A program made the position numbers and the translations under genes. The notes under the pieces are model-generated. The model was given only the letters and a program-made list of their open reading frames with translations, was not told the DNA's origin and searched no databases. Shown here piece after piece: positions 1-5,490 of a DNA stretch of 6,917 nucleotides (its first letter is position 1; each line of letters starts with the position of its first letter). Source of the stretch: Hyphomicrobium sp. (GTDB lineage: Bacteria; Pseudomonadota; Alphaproteobacteria; Rhizobiales; Hyphomicrobiaceae); the NCBI GenBank assembly GCA_030609245.1, contig JAUWCP010000123.1, positions 1 to 6,917 of the forward strand, read 5' to 3'.

Positions 1-350
1 CCATCGATGGTGTAGCCCGTAAAGCCTGGGTGATCGCACAGATTCTCGTGCCCCTCGCGGCAATAGTGGCAGCGCCCGCAGGTCGCGCCGAGCCACGGCA
101 CACCGACGCGGTCGCCAATTTTGAAGGCTTTGACGCCAGAACCGATTGCCACGACGCGTCCAATGATTTCGTGACCGGGAATGATGTGGGGCTTGGGGTC
201 GGGCAGGTCCCCGTCGATGACGTGAAGATCTGTGCGGCAAATCCCGCACGCTCCGACGCGGATAAGGATGTGTCCGCGCTTAGGCGGGCGTACGGCGCGT
301 GTCACACATTCTAGCGGTGCGCCGATGTGATCGAACTCCATAGCGATCAT
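1..350 (-). CDS. Zinc-dependent alcohol dehydrogenase, N-terminal part (cut by window edge)
   Basis: Medium-chain zinc alcohol dehydrogenase; the family oxidises alcohols or reduces aldehydes with NAD(P)H in the cytoplasm. About 116 residues are visible of a usual 330-345, all from the GroES-like catalytic domain; the Rossmann domain lies off the left edge. Seen: CGICRTD at residues 35-41 (C38 is the likely catalytic-zinc ligand), GHE at 59-61, and the structural-zinc pattern C-x2-C-x2-C-x7-C at C91, C94, C97 and C105. The start is uncertain. ATG at 350 fits the family N-terminus, but no Shine-Dalgarno sequence precedes it. ATG at 341 is also possible. The frame stays open up to 485 and holds TTG codons at 428 and 440; the latter overlaps the stop of the upstream gene and would add a basic 30-residue extension. 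It lies 86 bp after the unknown gene on the same strand, so co-transcription is plausible. Family call confident; substrate not determinable. Confidence 0.93.
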   Translation of the reverse strand, partial: MIAMEFDHIGAPLECVTRAVRPPKRGHILIRVGACGICRTDLHVIDGDLPDPKPHIIPGHEIIGRVVAIGSGVKAFKIGDRVGVPWLGATCGRCHYCREGHENLCDHPGFTGYTID

Positions 351-436
351 GCGCGAGGGGAACTTGGGGCGTGGCGCGCTCTTGCGTTTCGCCGGTGCGT
401 TGCGCTGTGTCGATCTCGCTTGGTTCAAAGTCTCGA

Positions 437-805
437 TCAATCCATCTCGACGACGGACACGATGCGGAACGTGCGCATGACGCCGTCATGCTCTTTTAGT
501 GAGACGTACTCGCCCGGCGCGAATCTGTGCTGGTCAAAGCGAAAGCCAGGCTCGTCGTCCTCCTCGGCTTTGGGGTCGTAGTCAAATGCCCAGGTGCCGC
601 CACGCTTGTGCACGAGATGACCCAGCTCTTCCTCGCCTGCCCAGAAGCGGCGTACGCGGCACTTCTCGCGCTCTTTGCGCCACTCCTCGGCGATAAGGTG
701 ATCGTCGTCGTCAATAGGTGCGATGAGGTCGTAGCCGCGTTCGCGGCTGCCGTCGGGGAAGTCGTGATCCCGTGCAAGCTCAAGACGGATGCGCTTCAAG
801 GCCAT
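437..805 (-). CDS. Small conserved-looking protein of unknown function, 122 aa
   Basis: I cannot name a domain. The protein is soluble, with no signal peptide or membrane segment, and is rich in charged residues. Visible blocks: a basic start (MALKRIRLEL), the segment RERGYDLIAPID (21-32), an Arg/Lys/Glu-rich stretch with EEWRKEREKCRVRRFW (40-55), GHLVHKRGGTWAFDYD (62-77), an acidic patch (80-85), then FRF and PGEYVSLKEHDGVMRTFRI (97-115). The last block looks like a compact beta-rich fold, and the overall composition resembles small alphaproteobacterial proteins annotated only as hypothetical. The same frame is open back to 871, but those extra 22 codons run through a strong hairpin, so ATG at 805 is preferred; AGAGG about 13 nt upstream is only a weak ribosome site. 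It sits between hsp20 and an alcohol dehydrogenase gene on the same strand. The context hints at stress or metabolism but proves nothing. Confidence 0.8.
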   Translation of the reverse strand: MALKRIRLELARDHDFPDGSRERGYDLIAPIDDDDHLIAEEWRKEREKCRVRRFWAGEEELGHLVHKRGGTWAFDYDPKAEEDDEPGFRFDQHRFAPGEYVSLKEHDGVMRTFRIVSVVEMD

Positions 806-839
806 GGAGTTTTTCTGCCTCTGTTGTCGAAAAGGGAGG

Positions 840-874
840 GCAGCGCAGCTCCACGTTCGTGGCGGCTGCACTGC
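840..874 (-). terminator. Strong hairpin after hsp20, likely terminator or mRNA 3' stabiliser
   Basis: Read on the minus strand, GCAGTGCAGC (874-865) pairs with GCTGCGCTGC (849-840) through 10 bp including one G-U. Inside it CCACG pairs with CGTGG around a two-base AA turn, with a small internal loop (CG against A) between the two stems. The wobble is a G-U only in minus-strand RNA; in plus-strand RNA it is a C-A mismatch, so the structure belongs to the hsp20-side transcript. TCCC and then TTTT (833-830) follow about 6 nt downstream, a weaker and more distant U-tract than a classic intrinsic terminator. It begins 18 bp after the hsp20 stop and may end that transcript or lower read-through into the next gene. 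Confidence 0.55.
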
Positions 875-891
875 TCAATTCAAACGAGCGT

Positions 892-1383
892 TCAGCCCTT
901 GCCGATGGGAATCTTGCGCTCCGGCTTCCGGGCTTCGGCGCTCTTGGGGGCCATAACTTTCAGCACGCCCCTGTCGAAGCTAGCTTCGATTTTGCTCTCG
1001 TCGGCGCTGTCGGGAAGCCGCAGCGAGCGCTCGAAGGAACCGAAGCTACGTTCAGCCACATAGTAGCTTTCTTCGCTCTGTTCGCTTTCGCTGCGCTTTT
1101 CGCCTTTGATCGTCAGGTAGCCGTTGGCAACCGTTACGGAGATATCCTTCTCGTCGACGCCAGGTAGCTCGGCCTCCACGATGATCGCCGCGTCGTTCTC
1201 ACGCACGTCAAGCTCTGGCACCATTTTGCCGCTGACCCAGCGTGAAACCGGCGTCGACCAAAACGACTTTCCACCCTCGAAGCGCTCAAGCACACGGTTC
1301 ATCTCGTCCCGCATGGCCGAGAAAATATCCTTGGGACTGGTAGCTGGCTCACGCTTCGACTTTGAGACCTCAATTTCGCTCAT
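892..1383 (-). CDS. hsp20: Hsp20 / alpha-crystallin family small heat-shock protein, 163 aa
   Basis: Cytoplasmic ATP-independent holdase chaperone that binds unfolding proteins under heat or other stress and forms large oligomers (family knowledge). Seen: a 50-residue N-terminal arm with an amphipathic stretch (DIFSAMRDEMNRVLERFEGG, 19-38), then an alpha-crystallin domain from about residue 54 to 147. The domain holds PELDVRE (56-62), AELPGV (71-76), the loop and strand ERSFGSFERSLRLP (111-124) and the family hallmark GVLKV (139-143). A C-terminal I-x-I anchor, IPI, is at 158-160. Length is normal. The ATG is preceded by AAGGAA (1395-1390) at good spacing. The 232-bp upstream gap holds an RpoH-like promoter candidate, and a strong hairpin lies just downstream, so it is probably its own transcription unit. 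Nothing is missing or truncated. Confidence 0.96.
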   Translation of the reverse strand: MSEIEVSKSKREPATSPKDIFSAMRDEMNRVLERFEGGKSFWSTPVSRWVSGKMVPELDVRENDAAIIVEAELPGVDEKDISVTVANGYLTIKGEKRSESEQSEESYYVAERSFGSFERSLRLPDSADESKIEASFDRGVLKVMAPKSAEARKPERKIPIGKG

Positions 1384-1615
1384 GGCCTTTTCCTTGCAAC
1401 TCTGTGGACGGACGATTGGTATAAGGAGACAAACACTACACCGTTGCGCCCGTGTGTGGGATCCGTTGCATCGTGTAACAATGCGTGGACTTAGCTCGTG
1501 CCGGTCAGGTTCGCCTCGAGGCGCAATATTCCATTGAAATAATTAAGAAATGACGGCTTCAAGCAAACGGCGTAGCGCGGCGCATCTTCATGTAAAGTGT
1601 GCTGCGCGTCCCGTT
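1384..1615 (-). other. Intergenic region upstream of hsp20 (promoter and long 5' leader)
   Basis: No gene is visible here. It holds the end of the deacetylase transcript and the control region of hsp20. Elements seen: a perfect 12-bp palindrome CGCCTCGAGGCG (1512-1523); a 7-bp stem with a 3-nt loop at 1468-1484 (GCATCGT/ACAATGC, one G-U in minus-strand RNA); and two copies of CCGTTGC, 22 bp apart (1441-1447 and 1463-1469). A distant inverted repeat AAACGG/CCGTTT (1565-1570 and 1611-1616) overlaps the deacetylase stop. No convincing intrinsic terminator for the deacetylase gene was found. Confidence 0.5.
1537..1563 (-). promoter_or_regulatory. Candidate RpoH (heat-shock sigma) promoter for hsp20
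   Basis: On the minus strand CTTGAA (1563-1558) is followed, 16 nt after CTTG, by ATTATTT (1543-1537). The alphaproteobacterial RpoH consensus is CTTG, a 17-18 nt spacer, then CYTATNT. This site matches the -35 fully and the -10 at six of seven positions, with a spacer one base short. It lies in the only AT-rich patch of the gap. Transcription would begin near 1530 and leave a leader of roughly 145 nt, longer than needed and compatible with post-transcriptional heat control. The assignment is pattern matching only. Confidence 0.4.
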
Positions 1616-2737
1616 TCAGTAGCCTCTCACGGCGCTGCTAATAGTGCTGACAGGCTCGGGCGAAGCGGTCGAAACCTTCTTCTTGCTTGCGCGGCGTCTG
1701 CGCGACCGACGCGTGCGCCGCACAGAGGTGGCATCGTCTCCAGATAAAGAAGACTGGGGCGGTGCCGTTGCCGCCGCCTCTGCAGAGGACTTGACGCGCT
1801 GGCGCGGCTCTGGCGCAAGCTCTGTCAGCGGTGGTTCGTCGTCGTCTCCTGCGAGTGTCGCCGGTGCGATCGCTTCGTAAATCGGTACAAGCTTGGGCTT
1901 ACCTTTGCGCGAGGCCTGTTTCCTGTCGCGTTTTTTCTCGAGCTGGCTCGTAAACCCGGCAATCGGAGTCACTTGGCTCTTCGTGCGCAGATGCACGACC
2001 TTATAACCGCGCTTCTTCAACTGAGCGAGAATTGTGGGCAGCGCTTTCGCGGTGGAACGCTTGATATCATGGAACAGCACGATGCCGCCGTCATTGCGCT
2101 CGATTTCCGCAATCGTGTGCTTAGCAAGCCGCGAGGGGCTGGAGATATAACTGTCGTTGGAAACAACATCGACGGTGAAGGTAGCGATCCCGCGCGATTG
2201 AAGATAAGCGAGCAGTGGACCTGAATCGCTCAAACCGGGGAAGCGGAAGAACGGTGCGATAGGTTGCCCGGCGGCCAGCTCCACGGCGGCAATGCCACGT
2301 TCGATTTGGTCCTTTGCCCGTGCCAGTCCGCGACGGCGCAGATTGAGCGGATGCGACCAAGTGTGCGTGCCGACGGTGTGACCACGGCTCATCACCTTCT
2401 TTACCATGCTCGGGTAGGCCATCGCCATGCGGCCCACATAGAAGAACGTGGCCTTCGTGCAGAATTTGTCGAGCGCCTCAAGAATCGGCTTCGTGTAGCG
2501 CGGCATCGGCCCGTCATCGAAGGTGAGAACGACTTCTTTCGGGCCTAGGAAGCGCGGCTCCCTCTCGTACTTTGAGAAATCACCGAATAGTGGTCCCGCC
2601 TTGGTGTCAATCTCAACAATGCGTGAGACACCGAGCGCTGCGTCCGGGTTGGAGCAGCGTTTTTCGGTCGCTGACGCAAAAGGGACGGGTGCCGCGGCGA
2701 GAAAGAAGGCGACTGCGACAAGAAAGATGCGGGTCAC
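1616..2737 (-). CDS. Exported polysaccharide deacetylase (NodB-like, CE4), 373 aa, paralogue 1
   Basis: Metal-dependent CE4 deacetylase, a family that removes N- or O-acetyl groups from envelope or secreted polysaccharides. Start is GTG at 2737, chosen because GAGGTGG sits just upstream at good spacing. A signal peptide spans residues 1-23 with likely cleavage at ASA|TE. CE4 motifs in order: TFDDG (72-76), HTWSH with both metal histidines (125-129), RFPG (165-168), a weak fourth motif DVVSNDS (190-196) and LFHD (221-224). Cys28 and Cys93 are also conserved in the neighbouring paralogue and could form a disulfide. From about residue 268 a 105-residue low-complexity tail follows: Lys/Arg-rich, then acidic and Pro/Ala-rich, then RRTRRSRRRRASKKK (340-354). 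It may bind an anionic polymer. It follows its paralogue by 68 bp; a TACAAT box (2782-2777) in that gap could be a secondary promoter. The true substrate (peptidoglycan, exopolysaccharide or other) is not determinable. Confidence 0.93.
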   Translation of the reverse strand: MTRIFLVAVAFFLAAAPVPFASATEKRCSNPDAALGVSRIVEIDTKAGPLFGDFSKYEREPRFLGPKEVVLTFDDGPMPRYTKPILEALDKFCTKATFFYVGRMAMAYPSMVKKVMSRGHTVGTHTWSHPLNLRRRGLARAKDQIERGIAAVELAAGQPIAPFFRFPGLSDSGPLLAYLQSRGIATFTVDVVSNDSYISSPSRLAKHTIAEIERNDGGIVLFHDIKRSTAKALPTILAQLKKRGYKVVHLRTKSQVTPIAGFTSQLEKKRDRKQASRKGKPKLVPIYEAIAPATLAGDDDEPPLTELAPEPRQRVKSSAEAAATAPPQSSLSGDDATSVRRTRRSRRRRASKKKVSTASPEPVSTISSAVRGY

Positions 2738-2805
2738 AGGACCACCTCGGCGTGCTGAAATCGTACGAATTGCATCATTGTATAGGGACCGTCTGCGGAT
2801 GAAGG

Positions 2806-3825
2806 CTACCAGCTACCAAACCAAGAGTACCATGAATTATTGCTCGTTCGTTTAGCGTGGGCTTTCCTTCTGCTTGCGGTCGGGCCCGGCTTTTTCCCCC
2901 ATGGAAGAACTTCGCGTTTTCCATCGGCACTCGTTCGGCCCGTGGCGGGCAAAACGACTGAGTGCTTGGCTAGTGGTTGCTTTTCGGTGGCAAGCTTGCG
3001 TTGTTCGATCTTGCGGGCGGCCAGCTCGTCGAAGTTTGCAAGTGTCGTTGCATTCGTCTTCGGCACCATATGCACGACCTTGTAACCGCGCATCTTAAGC
3101 TTATTGAGAATGCCTTTCAGCGCCTGCGCCGTTGATGGCTGGATATCGTGGAACAGGAGGATCCCTTTGCCACGCTTGGCAAGCTGTGCCAGCACCCTGC
3201 GTTCTACGGTAGCCCCATAACGCGTATCGAAGTCACGGGAATCGATGTCGATATGAAAGCTCGCCACGTTGCGGCTCTTTAGATAGCCAATCGCGGTGTC
3301 GCTCATTCGCAGATAGGGAAAACGGAAAAACGGGGCGATGGGTCTGCCGAGTGCCTTAGCAACGGCGCTGAACCCTAGCTCGATCTCGTCCCTGGCCTCG
3401 TTGAGGCCCACCGTCTGCAATTTGGCGTGTGACCAAGTATGCGCGCCGATCGTGTGTCCGTGTTTGGCGACCTCTTTGACCATGGCGGGATCAGCCACGG
3501 CCATGCGCCCCACCATGAAGAATGTCGCCTTCGTGCAGTGAGCGTCCAGCGCCTCTAGCACCTTCGCCGTGTAAGGGCGCAAGGGGCCGTCGTCGAAAGT
3601 CAGGATGACTTCGCGGTCGCCCAAAACGTCGAAAGCCCCTTGAGGTGAGGGGCCAAACATCGGGCCTCCGGTGGTATCAACCTCGATGACGCGAGATAAG
3701 CCGAGCATGTCGGCGCGCGTCGCGCAGGCATCGACAGCGGCGGCAGCCCACGCCGCTTGCGCCAGCAACCCAGTGGCGAGCGCAAAAATCACCATTTCTA
3801 CAACTGCTGCTAAGACGCGCCGCAT
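2806..3825 (-). CDS. Exported polysaccharide deacetylase (NodB-like, CE4), 339 aa, paralogue 2
   Basis: Tandem paralogue of the next gene downstream, aligning from SRVIEVDT (44-51) through the catalytic domain at roughly half identical residues by eye. A signal peptide covers about residues 1-27 (AWA|A-type site), so it acts in the periplasm or outside. CE4 motifs: TFDDG (76-80), HTWSH (129-133), RFPY (168-171), a well-formed fourth motif DIDSRDF (193-199) and LFHD (224-227). Cys34 and Cys97 match the cysteine pair of the paralogue. The tail after about residue 265 is shorter than the paralogue's: basic, ending in an aromatic stretch (SWYSWFGSW, 331-339). ATG at 3825 has GGAAG at usable spacing. 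It heads the deacetylase pair and is transcribed away from mgtE out of a shared 283-bp region. It keeps every catalytic motif and is probably the more canonical enzyme of the two; the substrate is unknown. Confidence 0.94.
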   Translation of the reverse strand: MRRVLAAVVEMVIFALATGLLAQAAWAAAAVDACATRADMLGLSRVIEVDTTGGPMFGPSPQGAFDVLGDREVILTFDDGPLRPYTAKVLEALDAHCTKATFFMVGRMAVADPAMVKEVAKHGHTIGAHTWSHAKLQTVGLNEARDEIELGFSAVAKALGRPIAPFFRFPYLRMSDTAIGYLKSRNVASFHIDIDSRDFDTRYGATVERRVLAQLAKRGKGILLFHDIQPSTAQALKGILNKLKMRGYKVVHMVPKTNATTLANFDELAARKIEQRKLATEKQPLAKHSVVLPATGRTSADGKREVLPWGKKPGPTASRRKAHAKRTSNNSWYSWFGSW

Positions 3826-3897
3826 GGCCTCGCTTCCGATGGCTAGGGGTTATCCCCAATCGAGCACAACGGCCGATCCGCAGCGCCTAAACCTAAA

Positions 3898-3928
3898 TAG
3901 AATCTAACCACCTAACATTTCCTGTAAA
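3898..3928. promoter_or_regulatory. Overlapping divergent promoter candidates
   Basis: Minus strand, for the deacetylases: TTTACA (3928-3923), 16-nt spacer, TAGATT (3906-3901), five of six and four of six matches to the housekeeping consensus. Plus strand, for mgtE: TAGAAT (3898-3903), five of six, but with no good -35 at 16-18 nt, so it may need an activator. The two -10 boxes overlap, so the two directions would compete for polymerase if both are real. Start points would fall near 3894 (minus) and 3910 (plus). Confidence 0.3.
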
Positions 3929-3954
3929 CGGGCAGTGTTAGCGCAAGAAGCAGC

Positions 3955-4020
3955 ATGGATGTGCTTCACATCGCGCCTGTTGCATTCGAGCATCAGGCTC
4001 CCATTGTGCGCGCGACGTGA
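3955..4020 (+). CDS. Possible 21-codon leader peptide (uORF) before mgtE
   Basis: ATG at 3955 opens a 21-codon frame that begins MDVLHIAPVA, ends QAPIVRAT, and closes with in-frame tandem stops TGA-TAA (4018-4023). It lies 88 bp upstream of the mgtE start and spans hairpins H2 and H3, so a ribosome on it would melt them. The ribosome site is poor: only AAGAAG (3945-3950). It has two prolines, fewer than the proline-rich MgtL peptide of Salmonella mgtA, so the parallel is only in position. A chance ORF is quite possible. Confidence 0.22.
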   Translation: MDVLHIAPVAFEHQAPIVRAT

Positions 4021-4091
4021 TAAGCCGCCGTGTTATCCAGGTATCGAGTGTTGGATTAATGACAGCCCGAGCCCATTTTCGGCGCATACCC

Positions 4092-4107
4092 AAGGAGCGT
4101 TTCCTCC
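4092..4107 (+). promoter_or_regulatory. mgtE Shine-Dalgarno sequence with adjacent anti-SD
   Basis: AAGGAG (4092-4097) is a strong ribosome site 11 nt before the ATG at 4109 and decides the mgtE start. It is followed at once by CGTTTCCTCC: CTCC (4104-4107) can pair with GGAG (4094-4097), or TCCT (4102-4105) with AGGA (4093-4096). Either would hide the site in a small hairpin. The stem is only 4 bp, so alone it would be weak. Confidence 0.55.
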
Positions 4108-4108
4108 G

Positions 4109-5488
4109 ATGGTTGAGGGACAAGAGGAAATTGTTGCGCACGAGCGGGGCGCCGCACCCACGGCGAAACTCGTGCGCGCCGTTACGGATGCTCTGGAGGC
4201 GGACAACAAGGAAAAGGTGCGCGTCCTTGTTGCCGAAGTGCACGGTCCAGATCTCGCTGACCTCATAGAGCTGTTGGGGCCTCAAGAGCGCGTGGGCCTT
4301 ATCCAGACACTGGGGTCCGACTTCGACTACGAGGTGCTGACAGAGGTCGACGAAAAGGTTCGCGACCAGATCTCGGCGGCCCTGCCTAGGGACGTCCTGG
4401 CCAAGGCGGTCTCCGATCTCGACAGCGACGACGCCGCCTATGTCATCGGCGGACTGACGGAGAGCGAACAGAAGGAGATTCTGGACCGGCTCCCGCAAAG
4501 CGAGAGGGCCGCGCTGCAGCGCAACCTCCTCTACCCGGAAGAGACCGCGGGCCGTTTGATGCAGGCCGACTTCGTGACGGTCGCGCCATTTTGGACGGTT
4601 GGTCAGGTTATCGATTTCATGCGTGAGACAGAGGATTTGCCTGAGACCTTCTCAGAAATCTTCGTCGTCGATCCTGGCTTTCATCTGCTTGGAAGCTTGG
4701 ATCTCAGCCGCTTGTTGCGCACCAAGCGGAAAGTCCCCGTTGAGAAGATTATGGACACCGAACGCCATTTGGTGCTGGCCGCGGCCGATCAGGAAGAGGT
4801 GGCGCGCCAGTTTGAGCGCTACGACTTGATGGCAGCACCCGTTGTCGACAAGAACGAGCGTCTCGTTGGTGTTATCACCGTCGACGACGTTGTTGATGTC
4901 ATCGAACAAGAGGCCGATGAGGACGCCAAGCTGCTGGCCGGCGTTGGCGACGAGCGCCTCTCTGACAGCGTTCGCCAGGTCACGGGGCCGCGTTTTGCCT
5001 GGCTGTTCGTCAATCTTTTGACCGCCATCTTGGCCTCCGCAGTCATCAAGTATTTCGACGCTACGATTGAACACATGGTGGCTCTCGCGGTTCTCATGCC
5101 CATCGTCGCCTCCATGGGTGGCAACGCGGGCACGCAGACCATGACGGTGACCGTTCGCGCGCTTGCCATGCGCGAGTTGGGGCCGGCCAACATTTCGCGC
5201 GTGGTCATTCGTGAGACAGCGGTGGGCCTGATCAACGGCTTTTTGTTCGCGATGCTGCTGGCACTTGTAGCGTACTTTTGGTTTGGCACGGACCAGTTGG
5301 GTGCCGTGATCGCCGTCGCTATGGTGGTGAACCTGCTGGCGGCCGCACTTGCGGGCATCCTTATACCGCTGACCCTTGATAGGATGGGCTTCGATCCCGC
5401 CGTCGCCTCGACTGTGTTCGTGACGACCGTCACGGACGTGGTTGGTTTCTTCTCATTCCTCGGTCTGGCCACGCTGTGGTTGATGTGA
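4109..5488 (+). CDS. mgtE: MgtE-family magnesium transporter, 459 aa
   Basis: Inner-membrane Mg2+ channel/transporter; MgtE homologues are dimers gated by cytoplasmic Mg2+ bound between their N and CBS domains (family knowledge). Seen in order: superhelical N domain (about 20-145), CBS pair (about 146-268, with EETAGRLMQADFVTV and later MAAPVVDKNERLVGVITVDD), an acidic connecting helix (EQEADEDAK, 266-274), then five hydrophobic helices from about 297 to 459. The signature MGGNAGTQ is at 336-343, and Asp443 in the last helix (TTVTDVVGF) matches the conserved pore aspartate (D432 in Thermus MgtE). Full family length. The frame is open from 3935, but the upstream 58 codons look non-protein-like, while ATG 4109 has AAGGAG. 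It is transcribed divergently from the deacetylases. The leader suggests post-transcriptional control. No truncation or missing key residue. Confidence 0.97.
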   Translation: MVEGQEEIVAHERGAAPTAKLVRAVTDALEADNKEKVRVLVAEVHGPDLADLIELLGPQERVGLIQTLGSDFDYEVLTEVDEKVRDQISAALPRDVLAKAVSDLDSDDAAYVIGGLTESEQKEILDRLPQSERAALQRNLLYPEETAGRLMQADFVTVAPFWTVGQVIDFMRETEDLPETFSEIFVVDPGFHLLGSLDLSRLLRTKRKVPVEKIMDTERHLVLAAADQEEVARQFERYDLMAAPVVDKNERLVGVITVDDVVDVIEQEADEDAKLLAGVGDERLSDSVRQVTGPRFAWLFVNLLTAILASAVIKYFDATIEHMVALAVLMPIVASMGGNAGTQTMTVTVRALAMRELGPANISRVVIRETAVGLINGFLFAMLLALVAYFWFGTDQLGAVIAVAMVVNLLAAALAGILIPLTLDRMGFDPAVASTVFVTTVTDVVGFFSFLGLATLWLM

Positions 5489-5490
5489 GT

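Larger units (their letters stand above)
3826..4108. other. Divergent intergenic region between deacetylase pair and mgtE
   Basis: No conventional gene is visible in these 283 bp. The left part holds promoter-like sequences for both directions and four CTAA-type repeats (3886-3915). The right two thirds (3912-4108) look like the structured leader of mgtE. A GGGG-TTAT-CCCC inverted repeat at 3846-3857 lies in the expected 5' leader of the deacetylase gene. The long minus-strand and plus-strand reading frames crossing this region are shadows of mgtE or extensions with no recognisable protein character. Confidence 0.6.
3912..4108 (+). promoter_or_regulatory. Candidate structured leader RNA of mgtE
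   Basis: Hand-folding gives consecutive hairpins. H1 (3912-3941): CTAACATT and CCTG pair with CGGG and AGTGTTAG around a TAAA loop, 12 bp with one T-C mismatch. Its two wobbles are G-U only in plus-strand RNA. H2 (3958-3972): GATGTG-CTT-CACATC, perfect 6 bp. H2-alt (3947-3967): GAAGCA/TGCTTC, incompatible with H2. H3 (3975-3998): GCCTG and TGC pair with GCA and CAGGC around ATTCGA, 8 bp with one U-U. H4 (4019-4037): GATAA/TTATC. H5 (4094-4107): GGAG/CTCC over the ribosome site. This density of stems in about 200 nt before a magnesium transporter suggests cis-regulation. It does not match the M-box or the enterobacterial mgtA leader as I know them. No folding program was run. Confidence 0.4.

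Noticed and set aside
527..1063. Plus-strand frame of 178 codons across the small unknown gene and hsp20
   Set aside because: It lies antisense to two better-supported genes, including a clear Hsp20, and its hydrophobic runs are what the reverse complement of charged codons gives. No ribosome site or family resemblance.
1512..1523. CGCCTCGAGGCG palindrome as terminator or operator
   Set aside because: Perfect but without spacer or U-tract, and GC-rich 12-bp palindromes occur by chance in such genomes.
1384..1536. ROSE-type RNA thermometer before hsp20
   Set aside because: The characteristic short motif pairing with the ribosome site in ROSE elements was not found; only short, non-specific pairings to AAGGA are present.
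1565..1616. AAACGG/CCGTTT inverted repeat as terminator of the deacetylase gene
   Set aside because: Six-base arms with a loop of about 40 nt that overlaps the stop codon; a few GCGC pairs inside do not make a convincing terminator.
3846..3857. GGGG-TTAT-CCCC as operator or regulatory hairpin of the deacetylase gene
   Set aside because: Only a 4-bp stem in GC-rich DNA; too short to claim a function, so it is noted only in the intergenic description.
3935..4108. N-terminal extension of MgtE from GTG 3935
   Set aside because: The extra 58 residues look unlike MgtE N-termini, run through stable hairpins, and ATG 4109 has AAGGAG and gives normal family length.
3938..4498. Minus-strand frame of 186 codons opposite the start of mgtE
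   Set aside because: Antisense shadow of the mgtE N domain; no recognisable protein features.
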